From Fragilaria radians (taxonomy: Eukaryota; Bacillariophyta; Fragilariophyceae; Fragilariales; Fragilariaceae): a stretch of DNA of 11,548 bases. Numbering within the stretch: the stretch's first letter is position 1; every line of letters begins with the position of its first letter. Location: contig CAAAJI010000040.1 in assembly GCA_900642245.1 (NCBI GenBank), forward strand, positions 1 through 11,548. Reading direction: 5' to 3'. Below the pieces are notes generated by a model. It was given only the letters and a program-made list of their open reading frames with translations. It was not told the DNA's origin and made no database searches. The translations under genes were made by a program, and so were the position numbers. Positions 1 to 7,398 of the stretch are shown here, in pieces.

Positions 1-641
1 CATTAAATTCCTCGAATTACTTTCATTTAGAGGCAGCCTCTGGAGGAACTGGAATCGTCAATCAACTAAATCTAGATGGTTCACATCCAGATTACCTATT
101 GGGTCCATCCTTCTTTTCATACCAACAAGATCCAACAACATGGATGGGAAATCACTTTGTCGATCATCTCGTTCCGATGCAATACACTGCGGATACACAA
201 GTGATGCGAAACGAAGTTGATCTTTGGGTTTCCTTCACAACGTTTGCAGGCCGTTCCATGGATTTAATCAATCTTGGATTGGGTTGGTTTGATGAGCCAT
301 CGTCCTTTCCAGATTCCAAATTTGATGCGGCCGCTATGGTCTCCCATATTGAATACGGTCGCTCCAAGGGGGTAGGAGGATACACTATTTTTCGACTTGG
401 GATTCCTGGAGTTGATGATGGACCGTTGATCGAAGCCTTGACAATGCCCATCGAAAGGATCAACAGTGGGATTCCTCCCAATCCAACCGAGGCAACTTCC
501 CCTTTTCAAAATTTCGGTCTTGTGTGTCGATCTCTTCCCCAATTCCGATCACATGCGACTATGTCACAGTTGAGCTATAGTTCGCTTTGGACGACAACTT
601 TTCTCGTGATCTTCCTTGCTGTGAGAGACGTGTTTAGATAA
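1..641 (+). CDS. C-terminal part of a glycoside-hydrolase-like (GHL10/TIM-barrel type) protein, 5' end outside the window
   Basis: The frame is open from base 3 without a stop, giving 212 residues up to the TAA at 639-641; the start lies upstream of the window. The segment VDHLVPMQYT (about 53-62), then DLINLGLGWFDE (87-98), then HIEYGRSKGVGGYTIFRLG (115-133) follows the order of the last beta strands of glycoside-hydrolase-like TIM barrels (the GHL10/YngK type has a VDFVVPMxYT motif, a 'GxG' strand and an RxxGxxGxxxF strand). The catalytic residues cannot be judged from this fragment. The last 20 residues hold a hydrophobic stretch (LWTTTFLVIFLAV, about 195-207) ending in RDVFR. This could be a GPI-anchor signal or a tail anchor, so the protein may be surface-attached. 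An AATAAA at 694-699 may serve as its polyadenylation signal. The family call is by motif recognition only and is moderate. The C-terminal 50 residues have low complexity and could be altered by an unseen intron. Confidence 0.5.
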   Translation, partial: LNSSNYFHLEAASGGTGIVNQLNLDGSHPDYLLGPSFFSYQQDPTTWMGNHFVDHLVPMQYTADTQVMRNEVDLWVSFTTFAGRSMDLINLGLGWFDEPSSFPDSKFDAAAMVSHIEYGRSKGVGGYTIFRLGIPGVDDGPLIEALTMPIERINSGIPPNPTEATSPFQNFGLVCRSLPQFRSHATMSQLSYSSLWTTTFLVIFLAVRDVFR

Positions 642-1021
642 AAATCGTTTTTCTCAGATTAGATTCTTAAGATTGTTTCGAAGTGCTCGAACAAATAAAT
701 TCTAAATCTTAGCAAAAATAATGAATTGCGATTTCTAATTTACCATTAAAAAAATTCTAAAACTATAGAACCAAGCAAGCAAGCATAAAGGATAGACAGA
801 GCACCTTAGCAAAGAAGACTGACATAGCACAACATCGCTTTTTACAGAGCAACATCATGACGAAAGTCTCACTTCGTTTAGTTCCGAAAATATTGTTGGC
901 ATCTTTCATGCAAATATTTTCATCATTCAGCTTCAGCGCATCTGAACCTTCCTCTCTTATGACATAAAATTTTTCGCCAGCCTAGAATTTTCCTCACAAT
1001 AAATCCATCGCAACCCTTGAC
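642..1021. other. Convergent 3' intergenic region
   Basis: This spacer separates the ends of two convergent genes. It is AT-rich and holds an AATAAA at 694-699 on the plus strand, a short AAGC tandem at 774-785, and one small plus-strand open frame at 857-967 listed separately. I see no RNA gene or transposon signature in it. Confidence 0.5.
857..967 (+). CDS. Possible 36-residue secreted peptide ORF (speculative)
   Basis: ATG at 857 opens a 36-codon frame ending in TAA at 965-967. The peptide has a basic start (MTKVSLRLVPK), a hydrophobic core (ILLASFMQIF) and a serine-rich end (SSFSFSASEPSSLMT), the composition of a signal peptide with a very short tail. It lies between two convergent genes, inside or near their 3' untranslated regions. 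No family is recognisable, and an ORF this short can arise by chance. It could also be a first exon, but I found no convincing downstream partner. Low confidence. Confidence 0.12.
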   Translation: MTKVSLRLVPKILLASFMQIFSSFSFSASEPSSLMT

Positions 1022-1433
1022 TTATTTCTCCTTTAGTGGTGGAGGATTCTTGGAATTCTCCTTGGTTCCTTCGGACTTTTCCGGCTTGCCACTTTTTTCG
1101 GATTCCTTATCCTCACGCTCCAAATTAATAACACCAGACCAAACTCCAGTTCCTTTGAGTTTGTCTGTATTTCCCAACGCATAATTTGCTGCGTCAAACG
1201 CAGTCTGAGGTCGAAATATGTCGATGAAAATTAGAAATGAAAAACAAAATATACACGGAACGGAACGCAACGCCAGAAAAACGTACCTTTATGGTTCAGT
1301 AAATTACCATCGTTGGAGCGACTTGAAGAGAGGTAACAGAGGACTGCTGGCGACAACTAGTCTGTGGCTTCGGTGCAATAAATGCTCCTGAAGTCGAAAA
1401 GAGTACGAAGATGAGGCACAATACGCGTTGCAT
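1022..1433 (-). CDS. Small plastid-targeted protein of unknown function, two exons
   Basis: Exon 1 is 1433-1308 and exon 2 is 1204-1022. The 103-nt intron (1307-1205) begins GTAATT and ends with a pyrimidine-rich tract and CTCAG; phase is 0 and the product has 102 residues. The ATG at 1433 is the first after an in-frame stop. The N-terminus MQRVLCLIFVLFSTSGAFIAP is a hydrophobic signal peptide with cleavage before Phe (SGA|FIAP), the hallmark of diatom plastid preproteins. A Ser/Thr/Gln-rich transit region follows to about residue 42. The mature part is about 60 residues. It begins TAFDAANYALGNTDKLKGTG, continues VWSGVINLERED, and ends in a Lys/Glu/Pro-rich charged tail from about residue 72. 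It has no transmembrane helix, so it is probably a soluble stromal or thylakoid-associated peptide. I recognise no family. It is transcribed divergently from the plastid ABC1 kinase gene. A stronger-looking donor (AAG|GTACGT, 20 nt into the intron) lies after an in-frame TGA and would truncate the protein. Confidence 0.75.
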
Positions 1434-1557
1434 GATTACTATGATGCCACTGACGCAGGCTTCGGAATTCTCACACCCTTCTCAAAGCGTAACCATAACC
1501 CTGAACATGTTATTAAACGTTTTTACCAATTAACAAAGTTCCACTTTTTCTGAATTT

Positions 1558-1565
1558 CACATGTG
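1558..1565. promoter_or_regulatory. CACATGTG palindrome, copy 1
   Basis: A perfect 8-bp palindrome containing the CANNTG E-box core, about 125 bp upstream of the small plastid gene's start. The same octamer recurs at 1902-1909 in this spacer, and I noticed no other copy in the window. A role as a bHLH-type site is inference. Confidence 0.3.
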
Positions 1566-1635
1566 TTACATAAAATTCAAAGGCAACTTTTGCCATCATT
1601 ATTTGATATCTCTTTCAAGCACTGAATTGATCTAA

Positions 1636-1662
1636 AAGGATCTAACTGTATGGTAGATCCTT
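1636..1662. repeat. 8-bp inverted repeat with 11-nt loop
   Basis: AAGGATCT (1636-1643) is followed after 11 nt by its perfect complement AGATCCTT (1655-1662). It overlaps a direct repeat of GATCTAA at 1629-1635 and 1639-1645, spaced exactly 10 bp. It lies midway in the divergent promoter and could be a dimeric factor site; function is unknown. Confidence 0.45.
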
Positions 1663-1756
1663 CAGGAATAAAGTAAATTGCAATTGTGGTCATTCAACCA
1701 GTAAATTCATATATCCCATCTATTACATCATATCTAAATGCAGCTAGGCCACTTAT

Positions 1757-1762
1757 TGACGT
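1757..1762 (+). promoter_or_regulatory. TGACGT element (CO2/cAMP-responsive-like)
   Basis: TGACGT matches the bZIP-type CO2-cAMP-responsive element described in Phaeodactylum carbonic anhydrase promoters. Its reverse complement lies at 1892-1897. A six-base match alone is weak; the case rests on the inverted pairing within a plastid-gene promoter. Confidence 0.25.
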
Positions 1763-1792
1763 TTTCTAAGTCTTCCTATTGACAAAAGTTTT

Positions 1793-1888
1793 CCCACATT
1801 GTATATCGTGATATCTCTGATAAAGATGTTAGATGTTAAGTTATCATGTGGTTATCCCCTAACCGTGTTGTGTCAAATCTAATGTGGG
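1793..1888. repeat. Spaced inverted repeat CCCACATT / AATGTGGG
   Basis: CCCACATT at 1793-1800 is exactly inverted as AATGTGGG at 1881-1888, 80 bp apart. The pair is nested inside the TGACGT / ACGTCA pair, so the same two motifs occur in mirrored order, consistent with one element set facing each direction of a bidirectional promoter. Confidence 0.35.
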
Positions 1889-1891
1889 TCG

Positions 1892-1897
1892 ACGTCA
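1892..1897 (-). promoter_or_regulatory. ACGTCA element (inverse of TGACGT)
   Basis: This inverse copy of TGACGT lies 3 bp beyond AATGTGGG and 74 bp upstream of the kinase gene's ATG at 1971. It carries the same bZIP-site interpretation and the same caution as the 1757-1762 copy. Confidence 0.25.
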
Positions 1898-1901
1898 TTA
1901 C

Positions 1902-1909
1902 CACATGTG
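1902..1909. promoter_or_regulatory. CACATGTG palindrome, copy 2
   Basis: Second exact copy of the 8-bp palindrome in this spacer, 61 bp upstream of the kinase ATG and 4 bp past ACGTCA. The two copies lie near opposite ends of the spacer, one close to each gene. Confidence 0.3.
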
Positions 1910-1970
1910 ATGTCATGTCAGTTTATGGGAATAAGTCCTGAGTGTTTCTTAATTAGTTGTGGAACATTTC

Positions 1971-4039
1971 ATGACAATGATATTTGAAAATTGTATTCGT
2001 TGTTTAGTATTATTCATACTTCTTGGTCATGAGCCTTCTTCTGCATTTGCTCCCCAGCACTTCATAACATCATACGAGACGATGAAGGCATCTCGCGGTA
2101 GTCCGACCTTTGCCTCGGTAACTGATATAGTTATTAAGGGTGAAGTCGAAGAATCAGTTGAATTTCCTCCACCGTTGAGTACAGTTGATCGATTGAAACG
2201 TGCTGCTACATTTTGGAGCGTTGCGGTTCCAATTGTAGCGAATTATTACGGGAAATTTGCTGAAATGAAACTTCGCGAGGGACTATTGGGTGAAAGTATG
2301 ACCGAGGAAGAAATTGAGGTAGGGAAACACTGTGATTATGATTCAATATGGGATCCTTTTTTCAATAAGAATCTGCCGTAATAACTTATACAATCTCCCT
2401 ATTGCTATATTCAGAGCGTTTGGGACTTACTCCATTCCGATGGATCTGCAAAGCTAGCAGCTGTCATATCGTCACTCAAAGGATTTTACGTCAAAACAGC
2501 ACAAATCATAAGTTCTCGACAGGATCTGTTTCCTCCTCAGTACACATCTGCACTTTCCGCATTCACAGATAGCGTTGACCCTATGCCAGCGTCCCTTGTA
2601 AGAGCCATAATCAAACAAGAGCTTTTAAACAGGAATGAATCGTTCGAATCTGTCTTCAGTGAATTCGATGAGATACCGTTGGGATCTGCATCAATCGCAC
2701 AAGTTCATCGTGCTGTCTTGACAGAAAAGTATGGCGGGCCCCGCGAAGTTGCTATCAAATGCCAAAGACCAAGCATTGAGAGTAAACTACTAGGAGATAT
2801 TGCCAACTTGAAGTCCATTAGCAAAGCTCTAAGAAATGTTGATGCGCTCCCATTGGATTATTACACCGTCTTTTGTGAGTTAGAAAAGTCACTAGCTGAT
2901 GAATTCGATTTCGTAGCGGAGGCTGTTGCGATGGATCGAATATACGCAACTATTACAACAGATTCACAGGGCCGAAAAGTGGATCCTCCTCTCACGGTTC
3001 CACGCCCTATTCCAGGCCTCGTCAGTAAACGAGTTCTAGTTATGGACTTCTTGAAAGGCGTACCACTTTCTAGGTAAGTTTCACCTTGTCAAGCTTCTAA
3101 TCGATTAACACATGAACTTTGTGACTCAACAAGATCATTTCACCTGTCTTTCACGTCTCAATGCTGCCTACTCTGTGTGGTGCTCAGAGCTCGTGAAGAA
3201 ATGGCTAAGAAGGGAATTGATCCAAACAGCCCTGAAGCCAAATTGTTCGGAAGAAAACTCCTGGCGGCTCTCACAAGTGTTTTTGGAAGGACTATTTTAG
3301 AAACAGGTTTCTTCCATGCAGACCCGCACCCAGGTAATCTATTTGTATTGGACGATGGGAGCATTGGTTTGATTGACTTCGGGCAAGTGAAACAAATATC
3401 AGGTAGGAGTCGCGAGACATTGGCGAAAGTCATGATTGCACTTGACGATCGTAAAAGCGACGAGGATCCATTAGATCTAGATATGATAGGAAATCTGGCA
3501 TTAGAACTAGGTGTCGAGCTAAATGATAATGCCAAGCCTGAAGCGTGAGTAATTTATACACTGGTTCGTCGATTCAAAGTCGCTTCTCTTATATCTTATC
3601 ATTGAAATTCCCTTATAGTGCCGCAGCAGTCGCAATGTGGCTTTTTGATGGATCTGTGGAGAAACTCCCTGGAGGCTATGATAAAGGTGAGTTGAGCCCT
3701 AATTCTCCAGTAAAGGAGCTGAAGTCATTTCCACAAGATCTTGTGCTAGTTGGACGCTCCTCGATTTTGATCAAGGGCCTTTCTAATCGACTAGGAATCC
3801 CCTGGAGTTTATCACAAAATTGGGCACCAATAGCTCGAGATGTGCTAAACCCAATCAGAGTCTCACCAGTTGTCGGAAATGTAAGATTTCGAGATATCAT
3901 CGCCGTCACAAAAGGGTGGGCTAAATCAAAGCTGTCAACAGCCATCAGAAAGCTTCCTTCTCCACTAAGAAATCGAGTGGCAGCATTAATTGTGCGTATC
4001 CAAGAAGCGAAAGCAAGAAAAGCAATTTTGCGGCGATAA
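1971..4039 (+). CDS. Plastid-targeted ABC1/UbiB-family atypical kinase, four exons
   Basis: Exons are 1971-2318, 2415-3073, 3188-3544 and 3619-4039, giving 594 residues. Introns are 96, 114 and 74 nt; the last two have strong donors (GTAAGT, GTGAGT). The ATG at 1971 begins a signal peptide ending SSA|FAP, the plastid import motif. ABC1 family motifs follow in order: GFYVKTAQIISSRQDLFP (KxGQ-type motif, here KTAQ 143-146), PLGSASIAQVH (A-rich loop, here GSAS 206-209), VAIK 228-231 with the nucleotide-binding Lys, FHADPHPGN (378-386, catalytic loop) and LIDFGQV (DFG 399-401). The kinase core is therefore complete. Plastid members of this family (ABC1K) act in plastoglobules and thylakoids on quinone and tocopherol homeostasis; the substrate here is unknown. 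Intron 1 has a second frame-preserving option (2378-2416, 39 nt) that would add 19 residues net. I prefer the 96-nt intron because EEEIE-SVWDLLH then has normal family spacing. No helix pair is evident at the C-terminus. Confidence 0.9.
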
Positions 4040-4091
4040 GACAAAAGAGAGGAAGAGAGCTTCCATTGAAGAAAATTAACCTAGTTGTATG
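4040..4091. other. 52-bp spacer between two convergent stop codons
   Basis: Only 52 bp separate the kinase stop (4037-4039, plus strand) from the exchanger-like stop (4094-4092, minus strand). There is no room for two separate 3' untranslated regions, so the transcripts probably overlap in antisense. No canonical AATAAA is seen on either strand here. Confidence 0.7.
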
Positions 4092-6236
4092 TTACCAGTA
4101 AACTCTGCCGAAAGCATATGCCAAGTAACTTGCGTAAATTACCATAAAGAGCATTCCGTGAATATTGCTTAACTTAAATCCAGAGATAAGAATGCTAAAG
4201 ATGAAGATACCATGAGATAGGCATAAAAATATTACTAATTGCAGTATGCCTTCGTTTCGTAGCTCTTCGTAAGGTAGAAAGCCTGTGCCAATGGATGTGT
4301 AAAGTAACCATGGAATGCCAAGTACGACAAGGATGTTGAAAATATTGGAACTCATAGCTTCGAGAACAGCTGAGCTTCCAAATCCCTTTTCGGCGCACAT
4401 TGCGGATGCAACATAGGCGGGCCACAAGGATACACCAGAGATAAAGGTGCAACCAATAATGGCAACTGGGATTTTCATCATTTCTAGCAATTAATTTCAC
4501 AAACAAGAACAGTAATTCATCAGGTCTTTTTTCAGCATATTTGGTATCCACGCTCAAAACTTACCAGCCAAATAGTCAAGTGAGAATACCAAGATATAGT
4601 TTGAAAGTACAATCCAAACGGTACTACTTAGTACTGTCACAATCGCCTGTGAAGTGATCGATGTTGGCATTCCCTTATGATTCAGAACTCGGATATCGGG
4701 AACTGAATGTTGTATAAGATACAGGATGGGATATACCAATATGTGTGACGCCTTCTCCCTGTTAGTCTGTCCCGGAGGAACTTCCAACAACGAACCATGG
4801 CTGTAGATGTTCCCGGTGTCGCAGGTTTCCGAAATGAGTGTGTTCATATCTGCATTGTTCCATTCATAGTTAGATGTAGCCATTATTTTCTTCATTTGCG
4901 ATACAACAGCATGGAATACCTCCTTTGAAGGGGCCATTAGGTAGCCTGTAATGATTTTCTGAGATATTCTTGTCCCATAAACCGCAAGTTAAATGACTTT
5001 CTCACTTACTCTCAGACCTTTTCTCACTAGGATGAGTTAGCCGAATTATATACCGCAATTCTTCGACTTCAAGTGCTGTAAAAGGTGGATATTCAATTCT
5101 ATCAAAGTCAATTTCTTCCCTACAAGGAACAGAATGAATACTATCCTTCGTCATGATGAACCAGCGAAGGCACCAACCATTGGTGCTGAGCACTCTTTTG
5201 TCATAAAAGAAACTCCGTTGCCAAAGAAAACAGGAAATCACGTTTTCAACCTTGAATGGATTGCAAGATTTAAGACTAATGAAATCATCACGCTTCCGAA
5301 TTTCAGTCATGGTGAACTTACCGTATCTGTTTCAATATGAAGTAAATCGTAAGAGCTTTTGGAGGCTAATTGGATGTAAAGAACTGTTGAGTTGTCGTTG
5401 TCGAACTTGCGGTAATCCAGAGATTTTCTTACCACTGATATCAAACGTTCCGGAGGAAGATTGAGTGGGAGTTTCTCCAGATAAGAGTTCCGTCGTTTCT
5501 TCATTTCTTCCTATGCTTTCATCGATACCTTCGTCATCATTATCGATTTTGTGGAAGTCGAGAAGGATATTTTCATGGTGCTGCCACCGAGAGGAATCAA
5601 TAAATGCGTGTGACTCCTCTAAATGAACAGTACAGGAAAGAAGGCTCACAATGGCATTGAAGTTATCACATACAAAAAAATAAGCAATATAGCCGATTAA
5701 AAGCAAAGATGAGTCAACAAAACTGATAAACAAGTGAACTTTGTCGTCTCCTTCAACGACTGCGACATCACGAAGAGAGTACCACAAAAGGAGGAGGCTA
5801 AGTGTATAAAAAACAATTTCCCGACTTGCAGTACATCGGTTAAGACTTAGATCCCCGGTTCTTGACGAAAATATGGCAATAGCTTGAACAATAAACTGGT
5901 TGTGAATGCAGGACCCCACGACAAGCTGAAAAACGGTAAGTTGCGAAAAGGAAATGACAAGCTTCACCTTGTATTATTACTCACCCCAATACCAAGAGAT
6001 GAATGGAAAACGAAAGTTGAGATGATACTCAAGCAAAAAAGTGAGCATGACGCCGCAGCAGCCACCATGAACTTAGAAAAATAAACTGAAACATCCAATT
6101 CGCTCGCAATTAGATTTACAGCTGGAACTAATCTTTCTTCAGTTATCACTGCTTGACAATAGATGGTAAGGAATATGACTGCTATTAGTCCGAAGCCGAG
6201 AGAAATATGGATGGGATCGATCTCATCTTGAGGCAT
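4092..6236 (-). CDS. NCKX/SLC24-fold membrane protein with a PH-like domain and degenerate ion-binding motifs, six exons
   Basis: Exons are 6236-5985, 5925-5433, 5383-5322, 5250-5010, 4945-4565 and 4483-4092, giving 606 residues. Introns are 59, 49, 71, 64 and 81 nt; the 49-nt intron and the AAG acceptor of the 71-nt intron are the weakest. An in-frame TGA lies just before the ATG. The N-terminal half has about five helices, with VPAVNLIASEL and then FMVAAAASCSLF (56-67), which aligns with the alpha-1 repeat FMAAGSSAPELF. An acidic loop follows (about 175-250), then a PH-like domain (about 272-371: WQRSFFY, WCLRWFIMTKDSI, YLMAPSKEVF). The C-terminal half has about six helices with the alpha-2 repeat (CTFISGVSLWPAYVAS and SSNIFNILVVLGIPWLLY). 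In K+-dependent Na+/Ca2+ exchangers, alpha-1 Glu, alpha-2 Asp and a second Asp bind the cations; here they are Ser65, Ala499 and Asn526. The fold is clear, but ordinary Ca2+ exchange is doubtful. Confidence 0.85.
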
Positions 6237-6300
6237 GTCGTGTCAAAAAAAATTGATGATGAAAAATTGAATTTAAACGATGGCTTGAGTGGAAAGAGAA

Positions 6301-6350
6301 AGATTCAATGTGAATCTAGAGTAATTTCAAATACAGTACTAGTTGTACTG
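6301..6350. promoter_or_regulatory. Two 17-bp palindromes upstream of the exchanger-like gene
   Basis: AGATTC-AATGT-GAATCT (6301-6317) and CAGTAC-TAGTT-GTACTG (6334-6350) are both perfect 6-bp inverted repeats around a 5-nt spacer, with centres 33 bp apart. They lie 65 to 114 bp upstream of the ATG at 6236. The same geometry with different sequence suggests either dimer-binding sites or small hairpins; function is unknown. Confidence 0.4.
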
Positions 6351-7398
6351 AAGTAATGTAGTTGTTACAGTCATCAGTTCCTGAATTCGGCAATGTCAGA
6401 ACATGTTTTAAACTATGACGCCTCAAGGGCATAGGGTCCGAAGTTGCCTATCAACGGGAATAGTCACGTGGTTGGCATGGGCGGAGATTGGGAGGCTGCT
6501 GATATCCTTGTAGGTCCAGACACATAGAAGCAAATTTAGAAGCTTTCTCCAGTGCTGTGTCCTTATTTCTTGATACAACCAATTGTGTGCACCACTCTTT
6601 GTCAGGCCAGTGAGAATGGAATGGAAGGACTTCAAGACAGTTTAAGGGGTTAGGGGTTAGGCCTCCCTGGTAACAAATTGAAGTATTTGTTTTGAAAGTC
6701 TCTGCACTGATTTGGTAGGTCAAAACCAAAAGTGTTGATCCTGAATAATGTTGCTAAGTCAAGATCTGTGGCTATGATTGTATCAAAAGCCATTACTTCA
6801 ACGAGAACATTATCTTTGATTTTGATATGCATATAAACCAAAGCAACTCAAAAAATATATTATACTACTACATTCAATTATTATCTTCAATCAACATCAG
6901 ACTCAATTTATTTTGAGTTGTTGTATTATTGCATATGAAGAAAACAAGGAGTTTCTCATCATGCTTCTGCATTTTCCAATCATTTGATCAAGAACTTTGC
7001 ACATTACTTTATAGGAAGGAGAGGGACTCTAAGATTCAAAATTGTTTGCCGGGTCCATAATTCAGACTTTGTTGGTGCACAGAAACAGCCAGAATATCAA
7101 TCAGGAGTAAAAATTCTGCCTCATCTCATCAAATAGTCAAGGCCTGACATGAGCAACACTGTTAGAGAATTGGCAAAGCGCTTAGATTGCGCAACCTGAC
7201 CTACCTTGACTAGGATCAAGAATCAAATCCCTAACACAATAGGTTGTAAGCAATAACAGGTTAAATAATGTTATATTAAACTAAGAGATGTGTATGTGCA
7301 CTGGTGTAGGTGCAATGTGTTAAGGCTATCCACCAGGGATGTTAGGGAATCCTGGGCGTCAGTGAAAATGTAATCCTTCTTTTTAGTATCAACAACTT

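Larger units (their letters stand above)
1434..1970. promoter_or_regulatory. Shared divergent promoter region of two plastid-protein genes
   Basis: This 537-bp spacer lies between the start codons of two divergently transcribed genes whose products both carry plastid presequences, so it must hold both promoters and 5' untranslated regions. It is AT-rich and has an unusual number of paired short motifs: two copies of the palindrome CACATGTG, TGACGT with its inverse ACGTCA, CCCACATT with its inverse AATGTGGG, and an 8-bp hairpin at 1636-1662. A TGACGC at 1451-1456 lies just upstream of the small gene's ATG. No clear TATA box can be assigned to either side. Co-regulation is inferred, not shown. 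Confidence 0.55.

Noticed and set aside
1206..1270. Upstream 22 residues of the uninterrupted minus-strand frame at 1270-1022 as a signal peptide
   Set aside because: This part is the pyrimidine-rich 3' end of the intron; the real presequence with the SGA|FIAP site lies in exon 1 at 1433-1308.
6644..6660. Interstitial telomere-like repeat (two GGGGTTA units)
   Set aside because: Only two units, not the TTAGGG unit expected for diatoms, and no flanking degenerate copies.
6423..6841. Overlapping minus-strand ORFs of 63 to 92 codons
   Set aside because: They lie in competing frames, some start at non-ATG codons, and I see no motif, helix pattern or convincing splice chain linking them.
7160..7236. 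tRNA-like segment: TGTTAG/CTAACA ends, an A-box-like TGGCAAAGCGC, a GCGC-TTAGATT-GCGC hairpin and a B-box-like GAATCAAATCC
   Set aside because: The T-stem does not pair, the hairpin overlaps where the D-arm should be, and no cloverleaf can be drawn. At best a decayed tRNA-like relic; the TGTTAG/CTAACA ends also lack a target duplication that would suggest a solo LTR.
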